A stretch of DNA of 64,000 nt from Dipteris shenzhenensis (taxonomy: Eukaryota; Polypodiophyta; Polypodiopsida; Gleicheniales): NCBI GenBank assembly GCA_047967505.1, contig CM106541.1, one strand, 5' to 3'. A program made the translations under genes and the position numbers. Every line of letters starts with the position of its first letter. Position 1 is the first letter of the stretch. Below, in pieces: positions 1 through 12,000 of this stretch. The notes beneath the pieces are model-generated. The model did no database searches. It worked only from the letters and a program-made list of their open reading frames with translations, and was not told where the DNA came from.

Positions 1-363
1 CATGAATATATGAGCTTCAAAGGCTTGATGTACATGCTCTCATTTTTTAATTCTCTATGAGCTCAAACATGTATGAAAATTTAAAAAATTTTGTCATTGG
101 AAGAAAATAAATTTTAAGGCTTAAAAAAAAAAAAAACCTCTCTGTAAAACGTCGCTATAATATATTGTCTCAGTGTCGCTATATAGCGACCTTTAAAAGT
201 CGCTATATAGCGACTTTTACTAACGTCGCTATATAGCGACGCTTAGTAAAAGTCGCTATATAGCGACGATTTACGACACCCGATTTTTATACCGACGATT
301 AACGCTAAGCGGGCGCTAATCGTCGGTACGTAAACGTCGCAATAGGATGCGTGTGTAGTAGTG
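1..363 (+). mobile_element. Family 1 CACTA element A1, TNP2-side terminus
   Basis: This is the right end of a CACTA element whose body lies left of the window. It matches 1501-1892 almost base for base and holds several GTCGCTATATAGCGAC palindromes at about 160-270. It finishes at 363 with a terminal inverted repeat that reads CACTACTACACACGCATCC on the minus strand. The next base begins the DUF4216 coding stretch of another copy in mid-gene, so A1 appears to have jumped into A2. In En/Spm, TNPA binds repeated subterminal motifs; by analogy the palindromes here are candidate binding sites (inference). Confidence 0.85.
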
Positions 364-1478
364 TATGGACGCCATTTTTGCGTGGAACGCATCGATTCAA
401 AGAGAGTCACGTATGATTGTGAAGTCATGGCTAACTTCACACAAGATAGCCGAGCAAGTGCTTCGGATACCAATCTTCTCTCCTCACAGTTGGATTATTG
501 TGGAACCATACGCGACATCTATGAAATCGATTTCAGACGATTTACTATTTTCATTCTTGATGTAAAATGGTTTAGAACTACTTACAACGGTCCCCATGCG
601 ACAGTGAGAAAAGATAGTAGCGGTCTCTTTGCAATAGACTCCACTAAACATTGGACCAATGAAAGTGATACTTTTGTTCTTCCCGAGCACTGTGAGCAAG
701 TGCATACTAATGATTTAATTAGTCGAAGCTTTCGTTTTTAAAGTCCATTGATATATATATAATTGATGACATTTGGCACCCATCTTCAATATAGGTGGTT
801 TTTCATCCGGATCGTTCTGATCCAAGATGGTGGTATGTGATCCAAGTTGCATCACGAAGTAAGCAAATTTTTGAAGATCGAGATGTGGATATGGAGATGC
901 CACTACCAATGCCAGATCCAATTGATGAATCTAGCGAAGAAGATGCTCGGGGGGGTCACTATGTATAAACCCTCTATATCACGTGCGTTCAAGGCCTATA
1001 TTTAAAGTCCCTTATCTGTAAAAAATTTCATTAATAAAATGTACCCCTTTTCTATATAAATCTGTAAATTTTTTCCAAAACTATTTTAAATAGTCCCTTA
1101 TGTATATTTATTTCTGTAAATTTGAGAAATAAAAAAAATCCTTCTGTTGAACTCACGTGATAGGGTTACATATGATGAGTGACCCCCCCGAGAGAAGATG
1201 TAGATCACCATATGAGCCAAGAGGAAGATGCGCATAATGACATCACACGGGAGGAGGATGGAGATCACGATATTGACGAAGAAGACAACAATCATCAAGA
1301 TCAATCACCACACTTAAGCTTTATTGAAGAAGATGATCAAATACTTTTAGGTGAACGTACGATGCTAGAGTACGATGATGATATAGGAGATCAACTCAGT
1401 ATAGAGTTGGAGATAGACTTGCTTGGCACCTTAAACTTGTCTCAAGATGAAACAGTTGATGTAAATGCTCTTATTTGA
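364..1478 (+). pseudogene. TNP2 transposase C-terminus (DUF4216 plus acidic tail), interrupted
   Basis: The exon at 364-741 encodes a DUF4216-type domain, matching the 22880-23263 domain of the family 2 TNP2 (shared blocks such as DYCG.I.DI, DFRRF and LDVKWF). After a short intron (acceptor ATAG before 795) comes the conserved RWW.VI segment, then a Glu/Asp-rich tail ending in a TGA at 1476-1478. The gene is broken twice: upstream sequence is lost at the A1 insertion, and the MITE at 946-1192 splits the acidic tail. The frame reads through if the MITE and one copy of its target duplication are ignored, so the MITE struck a gene that was still open. Confidence 0.85.
946..1192. mobile_element. 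247-bp MITE, copy 1 (8-bp TSD)
   Basis: A small non-coding AT-rich element with a 15-bp perfect terminal inverted repeat CTCGGGGGGGTCACT. It is flanked by direct 8-bp duplications AGAAGATG at 938-945 and 1193-1200. A diverged copy lies in inverse orientation at 55705-55949, also with an 8-bp duplication. In plants an 8-bp duplication most often means the hAT superfamily, but this terminal sequence is not a typical hAT end, so the class is an inference. Confidence 0.9.
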
Positions 1479-1892
1479 TTTTTCGCATCTCAAACTTGGA
1501 CATGAATATATGAGCTTCAAAGGCTTGATGTACATGCTCTCATTTTTTTATTCTCTATGAGCTCAAACATGTATGAAAATTTAAAAAAATTTGTCATTGG
1601 AAAAAACTAACTTTTAAGGCCTATTAAAAAAAAAAACCTCTCTGTAAAATCGTCGCTATAATATTTTGTATCAGTGTCGCTATATAGCGACTTTTGAAAG
1701 TCACTATATAGCGACTGTTGGTAAAAGTCGCTATATAGCGACTGTTGGTAAAAGTCGCTATATAGCGACTTTTACCAACAGTCGCTATATAGCGACGATT
1801 TACGAAACCTGCTTTTCATACCGACGATTAACGCTAAGCGGGCGCTACACGTCGGTACGTAAACGTCGCAATAGGATCTGTGTGTAGTAGTG

Positions 1893-2331
1893 TAATGGGC
1901 TCTTAGTTGTGTCTGCACTGCACTTAAATAGGGAGAGAGTTCATTGCGCCCGACCTTCTCAATCTTCAGTCTCATATTAGTTTGGTATTCGAAATATTTA
2001 ATCAGTTCATTGAGCCCGACCTTCTCATTCTGAATAATTCTTAATGATGACCTCGTTGCATTGCCTCTCTCTTTATGCTACACTCATCACCGTTACATGA
2101 ATGAGTAGAATGTGTGTAAAGATGATTTAAATAGTGGGTTGATCTCAAGATCCCCTTGCAATCTTGTTTATGTAAACAACATAAAGGATGCCAAAGAATA
2201 CAAGTGACTACAACCATACCAAAGCGTGTCTTTACCCAAATATATCTTCCTCAAAATTCAGAATAAGATGAATTTCATTCATGTGGCTTGCCCAAAGAGA
2301 GAGAGAGAGAAGAAGAAAAAAAAGAAAAAGA

Positions 2332-2370
<39 letters not shown>

Positions 2371-3028
2371 AGGAGAAGAAGAACGAGAAAAAGATGGGAT
2401 GCAAATGGTTCCAATCATAAAAATCTAAAAGGCTAATTTCAAAAAACCAACATTTTTAGCTTCTCAAAGTGGAAACTCCAATTAAACTTTCCCATAAGGA
2501 AGGCCAAAAAGAAATCCATGCCAATGGTATGTTAAAAACCTTGGTATAGTGGACAAGAAGAAAAGATGGGCGGTTGAATTTTCCACATGCAACGATAACA
2601 TATCTCATCCATAAACCAGACATTGATGAATTTGCAGCATATGCTTTAGATTCTAGAAGGTTATTCGTTTAAAGGTCAATGATTTACGGAGTTTATTGAA
2701 TATTCTCAAATGATTGAACAGGGCCATCAAATTGAGATCGATACCATCTACTACACACCACAAACTTATGAGTTTATTCCCAAATGATTGACCCCTCAGA
2801 GCGAGATTGTTTTGTTGCATCAAACTAATTGGACATTATTACAAATTGTATATTGCTTCTGTTCGGTTCGACTACTATGGACACGCCTATTACAAATTCT
2901 ATACAACCGCCAAACGCAAAATACAAAATATGCACCATCAACGACAAGTCACTCCCTGATTAGTTTGCAGTTTTATCTCTGCTTCCTCACTTAATTCTGC
3001 TAGGAGATCATTTCACGTTCCTGCAGAT
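1893..3028. other. Intergenic, no gene seen
   Basis: There is no convincing coding region. The stretch holds an impure GA/GAA microsatellite at about 2297-2395 and otherwise unassigned AT-rich sequence next to the 3' end of the BAHD gene. Confidence 0.6.
2297..2395. repeat. GA/GAA microsatellite
   Basis: A purine-only run dominated by GA, with AAG and AAAAAG interruptions. The apparent reading frames across it are compositional artefacts. Confidence 0.9.
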
Positions 3029-4595
3029 TCAAACCGATCTCATAAGGTGCTCGAATTTGGCCATTTCATTTGGCTTCAATGAAAGGAAGACTCTGCAGGA
3101 GTCTTTGGAAGTGCTGGGCAGTAGTAGAACGAATTCTACCCTCCCATTCACCACAGGGCCGCAATAGAAAGGCCTTCCCCAGCCAAAGTCTGCCAAGTCG
3201 AATCGTAGCTTCCACCATGCCGACACAAAGAAGCATCCCTCCATTATCGCTGGCACGCCTTGAGAAGCCTCCCCGTTATCACACGCCGACCGCACGTAAT
3301 CGTCCGTCACAGCTTCTATTGCTTTCTGAATCTTCCATACGCCGAAAGAGAGCGGTTTGTCACGTATTTCTCCAGCTGTTGCTGTCGCATGCGCAGGGAA
3401 AACACCGTTTCCGCAGAAGTTAGGGTGAAGAGGAGGCTTCATGCGGCTTCTGAGATCCACTGCAAAAAAGACGGTGGAGGGGTGATGAGGATGCAACTCT
3501 GTTGCCTCGGCTCTAGCCTGCCAGATACGGGCAGTTAGAACGTCGAAGCTGCTGCACTTTGTTAGCATTCCATCCTCCATGGCCTTTTGCTTCAAGCGCT
3601 CCAGCTCTTTTCCAGAGAAGGCAAAGGAGCGGAATGCGTGCGTGTCTAACGGCAGCATATTCCCGGAGAGATTCCCACCGCCGGCTCCGAAGTTTTGATC
3701 AGTGAAAGATGAGACGATTTCCGGAGGCAGGTCGCTCAATCTTATGAACTCGTTGTGCTCGTAAGTGACGCAAGGAGGCGATCGTGCTTTAAGGGGGGTC
3801 CTATCCGGGTGTGGCTCGATAACCAATCCCTTTCCTCGCGCGACAGACGCGTAGTTCAGCATGAAGTCCACAGCTGCGAATCCATCGACGAGAGTATGAT
3901 TCGTGCCCAGTCCGATCACAAAACCTCCACACTTGAAGCGCGTCACCTGCTTCCGACTCAGAAACAGTAGACAGATAAGCGATGTAACGAAATGTAGAGG
4001 ACACCCCTTAAAGCAAATGAAAATTGAAACGGGACAAATACATAGCGCTAGCAGCCAGGCACGCGGGCTGCCAAGTTCACATCCGCTACGCATCCAAAGA
4101 AGGTGTCACGACTCACAAGGCAGGAAAGAAAGTTGTAGCACTCACCTGCACCAGTAGTAGAGGAAGCTCCGCTAGACTTGTGGCATGGTTGGTTTGCAAT
4201 ACGAGCTTCCTGAACTCTGGGTTTGGGTACGTGACATCCCCCACCTCTTCAATAGTGTGACCTGCAGTGGCTTCCGCGAAGAGCGCCCCAGCTCTATTGC
4301 AATGGATTTCAAGACGTCCTTCCTGATTCAACCTTAGACGTCCGGCCATGAAGTGATACGGCCCAGCTAGCAGCTTGCCAAGACCATCCTTGAGAACCTT
4401 TACCACGTTCTCCGTAGATCTCTGATCCGTGGGAGCGAAAAAGTGGACAGTTTCGACTGTATAAATTACGCTTTTATCGATATTAGAGAGGAAGAAGCTG
4501 CACTCTTCTGTTGGGTCAGTGGGGAGGACTATCTCTGGGTCTTTCAAGTCTACGTTGAGAGCAAAAGCAGGAGACAAAGTGCCATTGCGACCCAT
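3029..4595 (-). CDS. BAHD-family acyl-CoA-dependent acyltransferase
   Basis: A cytosolic plant acyltransferase of the type that moves acyl groups (often hydroxycinnamoyl) from CoA thioesters to alcohols or amines. There are two exons on the minus strand: 4595-4146 and 3946-3029, joined in phase 0 across a 199-bp intron with donor CAG|GTGAGT and acceptor GCAG|GTG. The product is 455 aa, the usual BAHD length. The catalytic HxxxD motif reads HTLVDG (about residues 167-172) and the structural DFGWG motif is intact at about 403-407. I start at MGRNG (4595) because it gives a standard BAHD N-terminus; an in-frame ATG at 4709 would add 38 residues. HxxxD and DFGWG identify the family, but the acyl donor and acceptor cannot be read from the sequence. 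No stop or frameshift was seen, so this is probably the one functional host gene in the window. Confidence 0.93.
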
Positions 4596-4709
4596 TGCAG
4601 GGACTGAATCAGATGGAAGGAAGGGCCAAGCAGACTTGGAGTGCACGGTAGTGCTACACTGGGACGCAGAACTTTTAGAACGAAGCGGTGTTTTAATGAT
4701 AAGATACAA

Positions 4710-7700
4710 GTTACGACACCCGAGGCTCTGACGATTGCTGGCTCTGAGTACGTTCCCTAAGTAAAGCCTACTACATCCGACGCTTGATATGGTCTATGTA
4801 CCACTACCAGCTTCAACAATCGGCACTGGCACTTGGCCAGGGGAGCTCCCAGCATGCAAGCAAAGTTTCAAACCTGCTCTATTGGATCTGGACTCTGGAA
4901 AATAATGCACTAGACGAGAGAAGCTGCCATTTTAAGTCAGGTGGCCGAACGAGGACTATGAATGCAGCGTTTAACACTACCGATGGGGGAGGTTGGAGGA
5001 TGCTGATGGCCAAAGGTGGGAGGGTGCAAGGAGATGACGGTCTAACAATCATACGCGGCTGTGGCTGCCAGCAATAATACGCGGCTGTCCTGGCAGCCAC
5101 ACGAGCTGGGGAGAGGGAGCGAAACGGGAGTAAAAAGCAAAGGCTGGCCACGCAGGACGTGCCCGAGGACAGCTGCCTGCATGCAATCCGTTGAAAGTTG
5201 TTGCATGCCATGCAATTGCCTGTCTTGCGCAAGCACCTCGTAGATGCTCATGACTCGAGCGTCATCTACAATCGATCCCATGATCTATCCACTTTTCAAT
5301 CCTCCTGCGTCCTCTTTCCCTTGATTTCCCAGCGGTTCCAATCCGTCTTTCCCTTGATTTCCAAGCGGTTCCAATCGGACACGACACTCAAAAACTGCTG
5401 TATAGCTACGTCTAGTATCTTTTCCTAGGTCCCCCCCTCGTTGCCTTTCTGCCAACCTTGCTCATTCACTGTCTATTACAACCTTAAGAAGTGGCCCGGT
5501 TTTAATGAATTTTAGAGGGTGTACCGGCCACTTCAGAAATGTAAAGTCCTTTACGGGAGTACGTACGATTTGCAGAACGAACGTGTGCCGCTACGAAGCA
5601 AAAACGTCATAATAGAAGCGCTGACCGCAGCTAACGTCCTGGCTAAATTTAACATCGGCTTAATTGATTTTGGTCAATTATCAACGCCTGGGAAATCTCG
5701 CTCTCAAATGAAAAAGTAGAAATGGTACTGTGGCCAGAGTAATAGTTGCGTTCAGACCAGTCCTGAAATTTGAAGGCCTGCCCTAACGATATTGCAGGAC
5801 AAAATCTGTTCAAAAGTAAGTAAAAATGCCAAAATCTGTCATTGGCCTTCAAACGTATTTATATGCAAAATTTTGCAACCTTGCCACAATTGTTGACATT
5901 CATTTGCAACCTCAATTTTTCATATGGCCTTCCCTAGAATGCCTAAAGGGCTTAGAAGGTCGTTGAAGGTTCACACTATAAAACTTGCAATGGCCTATGC
6001 CAAACCTCCAACTGCAAGCCTTCATGGGCTATGTTTTGAATGCTAGCTCGGTAGTGGACTACTACACTTGGGACTTGTTTCCACCCAGGGGTGAAAGTCA
6101 CACCCAGGTGCTCCTCAGGGCCAGTGATCGCTGTCAGGTTGCCAAACTACCACCCTCTTTCTAGTTCACGCTCAAAAATGGAGGCTTGCTGCTGCGAGTG
6201 ACCCTGTTTGATGCTATTTCTCCTACACCTGGAGCCTGTAGAACCTACAGGAGGCAGCAGATTGGATGGATGTTGTGTTCGAGGCTAGAGATACAGCTTT
6301 CAATGCAAGCAGCACCCAGGAGGCCCAAACAATCTAACAAAAAGAGATGGACTCAGTCTACCACTCGTTGGCACCATCCACCATTTCTTCCCCACTCCTC
6401 CTCTCCCGTGAGAACTGTCCAAATAGGCCTTACAGCTTTCGTTTGGGCCATTTACCCTTGTGTGGAAATAGGTCCTTGTAGTGTTGGCTTCCACATAGGG
6501 AAGCGCTCTTACCCACCATGAACCTACCATAGGATACACAAATTCCTAAAATTTCTCCAATCTTGCTTGTGTGGCTTCTCCCCAAGCTGACTTCCACCAA
6601 ATTCCAAAAAATCCTCAAATCTTGCTCAAGTGGCTACTTTCCAAGACTCCCACCTTACAAAAGGACTGTGGGTTTTCACGTTCCTATAAAATGGTTCCCT
6701 ACTATCAGTGCAATCACAGATCATCCTTTGAGGGTGATCTAGATGCCTCAGTCCCTTCCCTTTTCTTCCCTTTTCTTTGCCATCTAGGAGCGATTGCTCT
6801 TGCTTGCTACCACAACAATAGCACCTAACATTGCATGTGAATGTCTTCCTTCCATGTGCCTCTAGTTACACACCCCTAGCCCCAACACTAGGGCAAGAGT
6901 CCTAGAGTGTCCAAAAGGTCATCAAGGCTTCACTCCAAAAGCTGAACAAGCTAAAACATTGTCAATTGTGGAAGAGGCAAAGGCAATGGCAATGACAAAG
7001 GGTAAAGGCCTTGTAATGACATTGACAATAGTACAAAAACAACCTCACTCAGCTCTAGCTATTCGCTAGGTCCATTCTAATTTTCCATGTCACCTACATC
7101 GTTGACAACTGATACCACTCCCTTTGAATTCATTCATCCTATGATTAACTTGTGCATGGGTTCAACCATCCACATCCCTTTCTAACTCTTATGAGCATCT
7201 ATATCCTTATGAATTTCCTCCTCCTCTAGCTCATATGGAAAGGATTTAGTAAACATATAACCAGTCATGTCAAGCCCTTTGTTGCACCCAAGGGTTAGGT
7301 GGTAGTCCTTATGAGACAACCACCCAATGTGGACACTTCCATGTGAAAAATGATAAATCCTTTCCAAGGGATCCCCTTTTTGAAACCACCAACTAAATAT
7401 ACATCCAAGTGGCAAAATCAATACAATTATAGCTAGGGACAATGTAAAGCTCAGGGGGGCCACTAAAAGTTTGTAATCATAATGCATTAATTCAACAAGA
7501 TTAAACGACTATCTTTTACTAAATGTTTATCTATAGAAGGGGTTTATTAATTCACTTTGGGAGAAGTTTTAAATATCCTCTTATAGAAAATCCATATGGA
7601 AAAAAAGAGTTTTTGAAACCCTTGAATCCACATGCAATATAGGATATTTCTACAAAAAAGCCCCCCCCAATGCTGCCCCCCCCTTCTTCTTGATAATAAG

Positions 7701-7798
7701 CCACTAAAATAAAACCCTCCATTCATTAGCAAAAGGACGGGGGAGATGACTAGAGGGGTAAAATGGGAGTAGAGGAGAGGGGTGAAGTGGAGATGAAG
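4710..7798. other. Intergenic region upstream of the BAHD gene
   Basis: No protein family, RNA gene or transposon structure was recognised. The proximal part (4710-5440) presumably contains the BAHD promoter and 5' leader. Further out is unassigned sequence of mixed composition, with short C runs at 7658-7682 just before the edge of element B1. Confidence 0.5.
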
Positions 7799-7886
7799 AT
7801 CCTGTCATAAGCTCATTCGTGTAAATAGAAGATCTTCTAATTCCAGGTATACAATAAGATTGCGAACTTAAATAGCTTTGACTTAC

Positions 7887-8093
7887 CGATGATCCATCAA
7901 CATGTGCAACACCAACGGGGGGTACTGGTTCCGGCTCCTCCCCATACATCCGCAAGTGGCGCATGATAATACGACGTTGATGTCGTACTTCTCACTTGCA
8001 ATGAGTGCAATGACAATATAACCTCTCCGTAAGCCACTTCGTGCTCCCGGGCGTTGGCGCATCATCGGATGAGCTTCCACTCGTCCCTTCCAT
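7887..8093 (-). pseudogene. TNP2 exon 1 remnant of B1
   Basis: Near-identical to exon 1 of the B2 TNP2 gene (18365-18159). It starts MEGTSGSSSDDAP, carries the CTHC...H zinc-finger-like segment, and ends at a GTAAGT donor. An in-frame TGA replaces the Arg codon just after CTHCK, and all later exons are missing. This copy cannot supply transposase. Confidence 0.88.
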
Positions 8094-8921
8094 CTACACT
8101 TGTAAAACCAAAACATAAGCATGAAGAGGAGATGTACACAATTATGAGCATAGCATGTTTAATTTGAGCTTCTCTTGAGGCTATATAAAAAGAATGACAT
8201 CGCTATATAGTAAGGATTGAAACAAAAAATCCTATATAGTAAGGCTATGTAGTAAGAGGAGATATTGACAATTATAGGCATAGCATGTTTGAGCTTCACA
8301 AGAGGCCACACCAAAAAATAAACAATAAGCGTCGCTATATAGCGACACTCTGTTCCGTCGCGACGCTGTGGGTTAAAACCTGAAACGCCAAAACGCACGG
8401 CGTTTTGCTCAAAGCTTTCCTAATCTCTCAAGTAAGCAACCCAAAATCTCCTCCCACCTATTTTCACTGACCTCCCATCTATTCCAAGCAACCTCCTACT
8501 CTATTTCCCACTCCTCACCCTTCTCCTACCTCTTGTACACCCTCTCTCTCCTTTTTCCCTCTTTGGTTTCCAGAGAGAAAGTTCTTCAAAAGGTGAGTTT
8601 CTTTCAACAATGTAGGTTGTTTGTTTGTTAGCTTTGGTTTTGTGAGTGTTTCTACTTGTATTGCTAAAGTTTTAAACTAGTTTTCATGCTTGATTAGAAA
8701 GGATTCAAACAAAAAACGAAATTTCAAGAAAGAAAGAAAGAAACTCACCTCTTCTTCCTGTATTTCTCTTCCTTCTCTTCCTTCTCTTCTCCTCAATCTC
8801 CTCCTTTCCTTGTCTCCTCAATCTTCTCTTTCCTTATCTCCTTTCAAAAAGTTGCTTTTGTGATCTCCTCTTTCCACTAACATCTTATTTGAAAAAATGG
8901 GTTGTTTTCTCTCTTTTGTAG
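8094..8921. promoter_or_regulatory. Central divergent promoter region of B1
   Basis: The stretch lies between the TNP2 start (minus) and the TNPA leader (plus). It contains a GTCGCTATATAGCGAC palindrome at about 8332 and CT-rich leader sequence. A leader exon ends with a GGTGAGT donor at about 8591. The homologous region in B2 (18366-19040) carries the same palindrome in more copies. Because the same motif fills the element ends, TNPA may bind both places and autoregulate the two genes (inference from En/Spm). Confidence 0.55.
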
Positions 8922-9003
8922 GGCCAGTCCACTACACCGAGCGGGACATACTCTCTCTTTTGTGGGCCCAGTCCACTACACCGAGCGGGACATACTTTTA
9001 CAG
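8922..9003 (+). other. TNPA leader exon with internal tandem duplication
   Basis: The exon is bounded by acceptor TTTTGTAG and donor ACAG|GTAAGT. It consists of two copies of a block containing GGCCAGTCCACTACACCGAG; the duplication also copied the pyrimidine tract and a defunct acceptor (TTTTGTGG). The homologous exon in R (about 45617-45660, minus strand) has a single block. It has no start codon linked to the downstream ORF, so it is probably 5' UTR. Confidence 0.55.
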
Positions 9004-9096
9004 GTAAGTGCTTCCTCTTCTTTCCATTTAAGCTTTTTGTTATTTGCATTGGCCTGCAGCTAGCGCCTTAAGCGCTAGCTGTAGTGATGGGCGTAG

Positions 9097-12000
9097 GAAC
9101 CCTCTCTTCCCCCTTCTCTTTTTCTCATTTTTCCCCCTTCTCTTTTTTCCCTCTTCTCTTATTCTCTCTTTCCTCCTTCTCTCTTTCCCCCTCTCTCTTT
9201 TCCCTTCTCTCTTTCCTTTCCCCCTTATTCTCTATTTCCTTTCCCTCTTATTCTCTTATGCTTCTCTCATTCCCCCTTCTCTATTTCCCCCTTCTCTCAT
9301 TCGCATAAGCTCTTTTTCTGCATGTTAAGCATAAGCATGAGCATAAGCTCATGCTTATGCTCATGCGGAAAGAGAGAAGGAGCTTATGCTCATGCGGAAA
9401 AAGAGCTTATGCGAATGAGAGAAGGGGGAAATAGAGAAGCATGAGCATAAGCATGAGCATAAACTCATGCTTATGCTCATGCATGAGCATGAGCTTATGC
9501 GTAAGTTTCCGCATAAGCTCCTTCTCTCTTTCCGCATAAGCTCATGCGCTTTTTCCGCATGAGCATAAGCATGAGCTTATGCTAATGCTTATGCATAAGC
9601 ATAAGCATAAGCTCATAAGCTTATGAGCTTATGCTTATGCTTATGCATAAGCATAAGCATAAGCTCATGCTTATGCTCATGCATGAGCATGAGCTTATGC
9701 GCAAGTTTCCGCATAAGCTTATGCGGAAATAGAGAATGAGAGAAGCTTATGCTTCTCTCATTCTCTTTTTCCGCATAAGCTCCTTCTCTTTTTCCGCATG
9801 AGCATGAGCTTATGCGCAAGTTTCCGCATAAGCTTATGCGGAAATAGAGAATGAGAGAAGCTTATGCTTCTCTCATTCTCTTTTTCTGCATAAGCTCCTT
9901 CTCTCTTTCCGCATAAGCTCATGTGCTTTTTCCGCATGAGCATAAGCATGAGCTTATGCTTATGCTTATGCATAAGCATCAGCATAAGCTCATGCTTATG
10001 CTCATGCATGAGCATGAGCTTATGCGCAAGTTTCTGCATAAGCTTATGCGGAAATAGAGAATGAGAGAAGCTTATGCTTCTCTCATTCTCTTTTTCCGCA
10101 TAAGCTCCTTCTCTTTTTCCGCATGAGCATAAGCATGAGCTTATGCTTATGCTTATGTATAAGCATAAGCATAAGCTCATGCTTATGCTCATGCATGAGC
10201 ATGAGCTTATGCGTAAGTTTCCGCATAAGCTTATGCGGAAATAGAGAATGAGAGAAGCTTATGCTTCTCTCATTCTCTTTTTCCGCATAAGCTCCTTCTC
10301 TCTTTCCGCATAAGCTCATGCACTTTTTCCGCATGAGCATAAGCATGAGCTTATGCTTATGCTTATGCATAAGCATAAGCATAAGCTCATGCTTATGCTC
10401 ATGCATGAGCATGAGCTTATGCGCAAGTTTCCGCATAAGCTCCTTCTCTTTTTCCGCATGAGCATAAGCATGAGCTTATGCTTATGCTTATGCATAAGCA
10501 TAAGCATAAGCATAAGCATAAGCTCATGCTTATGCTCATGCATGAGCATGAGCTTATGCGTAAGTTTCCGCATAAGCTCCTTCTCTCTTTCCGCATAAGC
10601 TCATGCGCTTTTTCCGCATGAGCATAAGCATGAGCTTATGCTTATGCTTATGCATAAGCATAAGCATAAGCTCATGCTTATGCTCATGCATGAGCATGAG
10701 CTTATGCGTAAGTTTCCGCATAAGCTTATGTGGAAATAGAGAATGAGAGAAGCTTATGCTTCTCTCATTCTCTTTTTCCGCATAAGCTCCTTCTCTCTTT
10801 CCGCATAAGCTCCTTCTCTATTTCCGCATCCGCATAAGCATGAGCTTATGCTTATGCTTATGCTTAAGCATAAGCATAAGCATAAGCTCATGCTTATGCT
10901 CATGCATGAGCATGAGCTTATGCGCAAGTTTCCGCATAAGCTCCTTCTCTCTTTCCGCATAAGCTCCTTCTCTATTTCCGCATCCGCATAAGCATGAGCT
11001 TATGCTTATGCTTATGCATAAGCATAAGCATAAGATCATGCTTGTGCTCAAGCTCATGCTTATGCTCATGCTTATGCTCATGCAGAAATAGAGAAGGAGC
11101 TTATGCGTAAGTTTCCGCATAAGCTCCTTCTCTCTTTCCGCATAAGCTCCTTCTCTATTTCCGCATCCGCATAAGCATGAGCTTATGCTTATGCTTATGC
11201 ATAAGCATAAGCATAAGCTCATGCTTATGCTCATGCATGAGCATGAGCTTATGCGTAAGTTTCCGCATAAGCTTATGTGGAAATAGAGAATGAGAGAAGC
11301 TTATGCTTCTCTCATTCTCTTTTTCCGCATAAGCTCCTTCTCTATTTCCGCATGAGCATAAGCTCCTTCTCTCTTTCCGCATGAGCTCCTTCTCTCTTTC
11401 CGCATAAGCCCTTCTCTCTTTCCGCATAAGCTCCTTCTCTCTTTTCGCATAAGCTCGTTCTCTATTTCCGCATGAGCATAAGCATGAGCTTATGCTTATG
11501 CTTATGCTTATGCTTATGCGCAAGTTTCCGCATAAGCTCCTTCTCCATATCCGCATGAGCATAAGCATGAGCTTATGCTTATGCTTATGCTTAAGCATAA
11601 GCATAAGCATAAGCTCATGCTTATGCTCATGCATGAGCATGAGCTTATGCATAAGTTTCCGCTTATGCGTGAGCATATGCGGAAATAGAGAATGAGAGAA
11701 GCTTATGCTTCTCTCATTCTCTATTTCCGCATATGCCGAAACATGAGCATAAGCTTATGCTCACCCATGAGCATAAGCATAAGCTCATGCGGAAAAAGAG
11801 AAGGAGCTTATGCGGAAATAGAGAATGAGTTTCCGCATAAGCTCTTTCTCTTTTTCCGCATAAGCTCTTTCTCTTTCTCTTTTGCGTGAGCATATGCGGA
11901 AATAGAGAATGAGAGAAGCTTATGCTTCTCTCCTTCTCTATTTCCGCATATGCGGAAACACGAGCATAAGCTCATGCTCACCCATGAGCATAGGCATAAG

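Larger units (their letters stand above)
364..1892 (+). mobile_element. Family 1 CACTA element A2, TNP2-side fragment
   Basis: This is a second copy of the same family: the last coding part of TNP2 (364-1478), an AT-rich 3' region, a palindrome block at about 1650-1800, and a terminus at 1892 with the same CACTACTACACAC inverted repeat as A1. The rest of the element is not in the window because A1 interrupts it at 363/364. A 247-bp MITE also sits inside its coding tail. Both insertions are later than A2, so this short stretch records three transposition layers. Confidence 0.85.

Noticed and set aside
160-270. Regularly repeated GTCGCTATATAGCGAC, CRISPR-like at first sight
   Set aside because: The spacers are short and irregular, the repeats are perfect palindromes at transposon ends, there are no cas genes, and the host is a plant.
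2232-2420. Frames across the GA microsatellite
   Set aside because: Compositional artefact of a purine-only run.
3070-4260. Plus-strand open frames across the BAHD gene
   Set aside because: They are antisense shadows; the minus strand carries the conserved motifs and clean splice sites.
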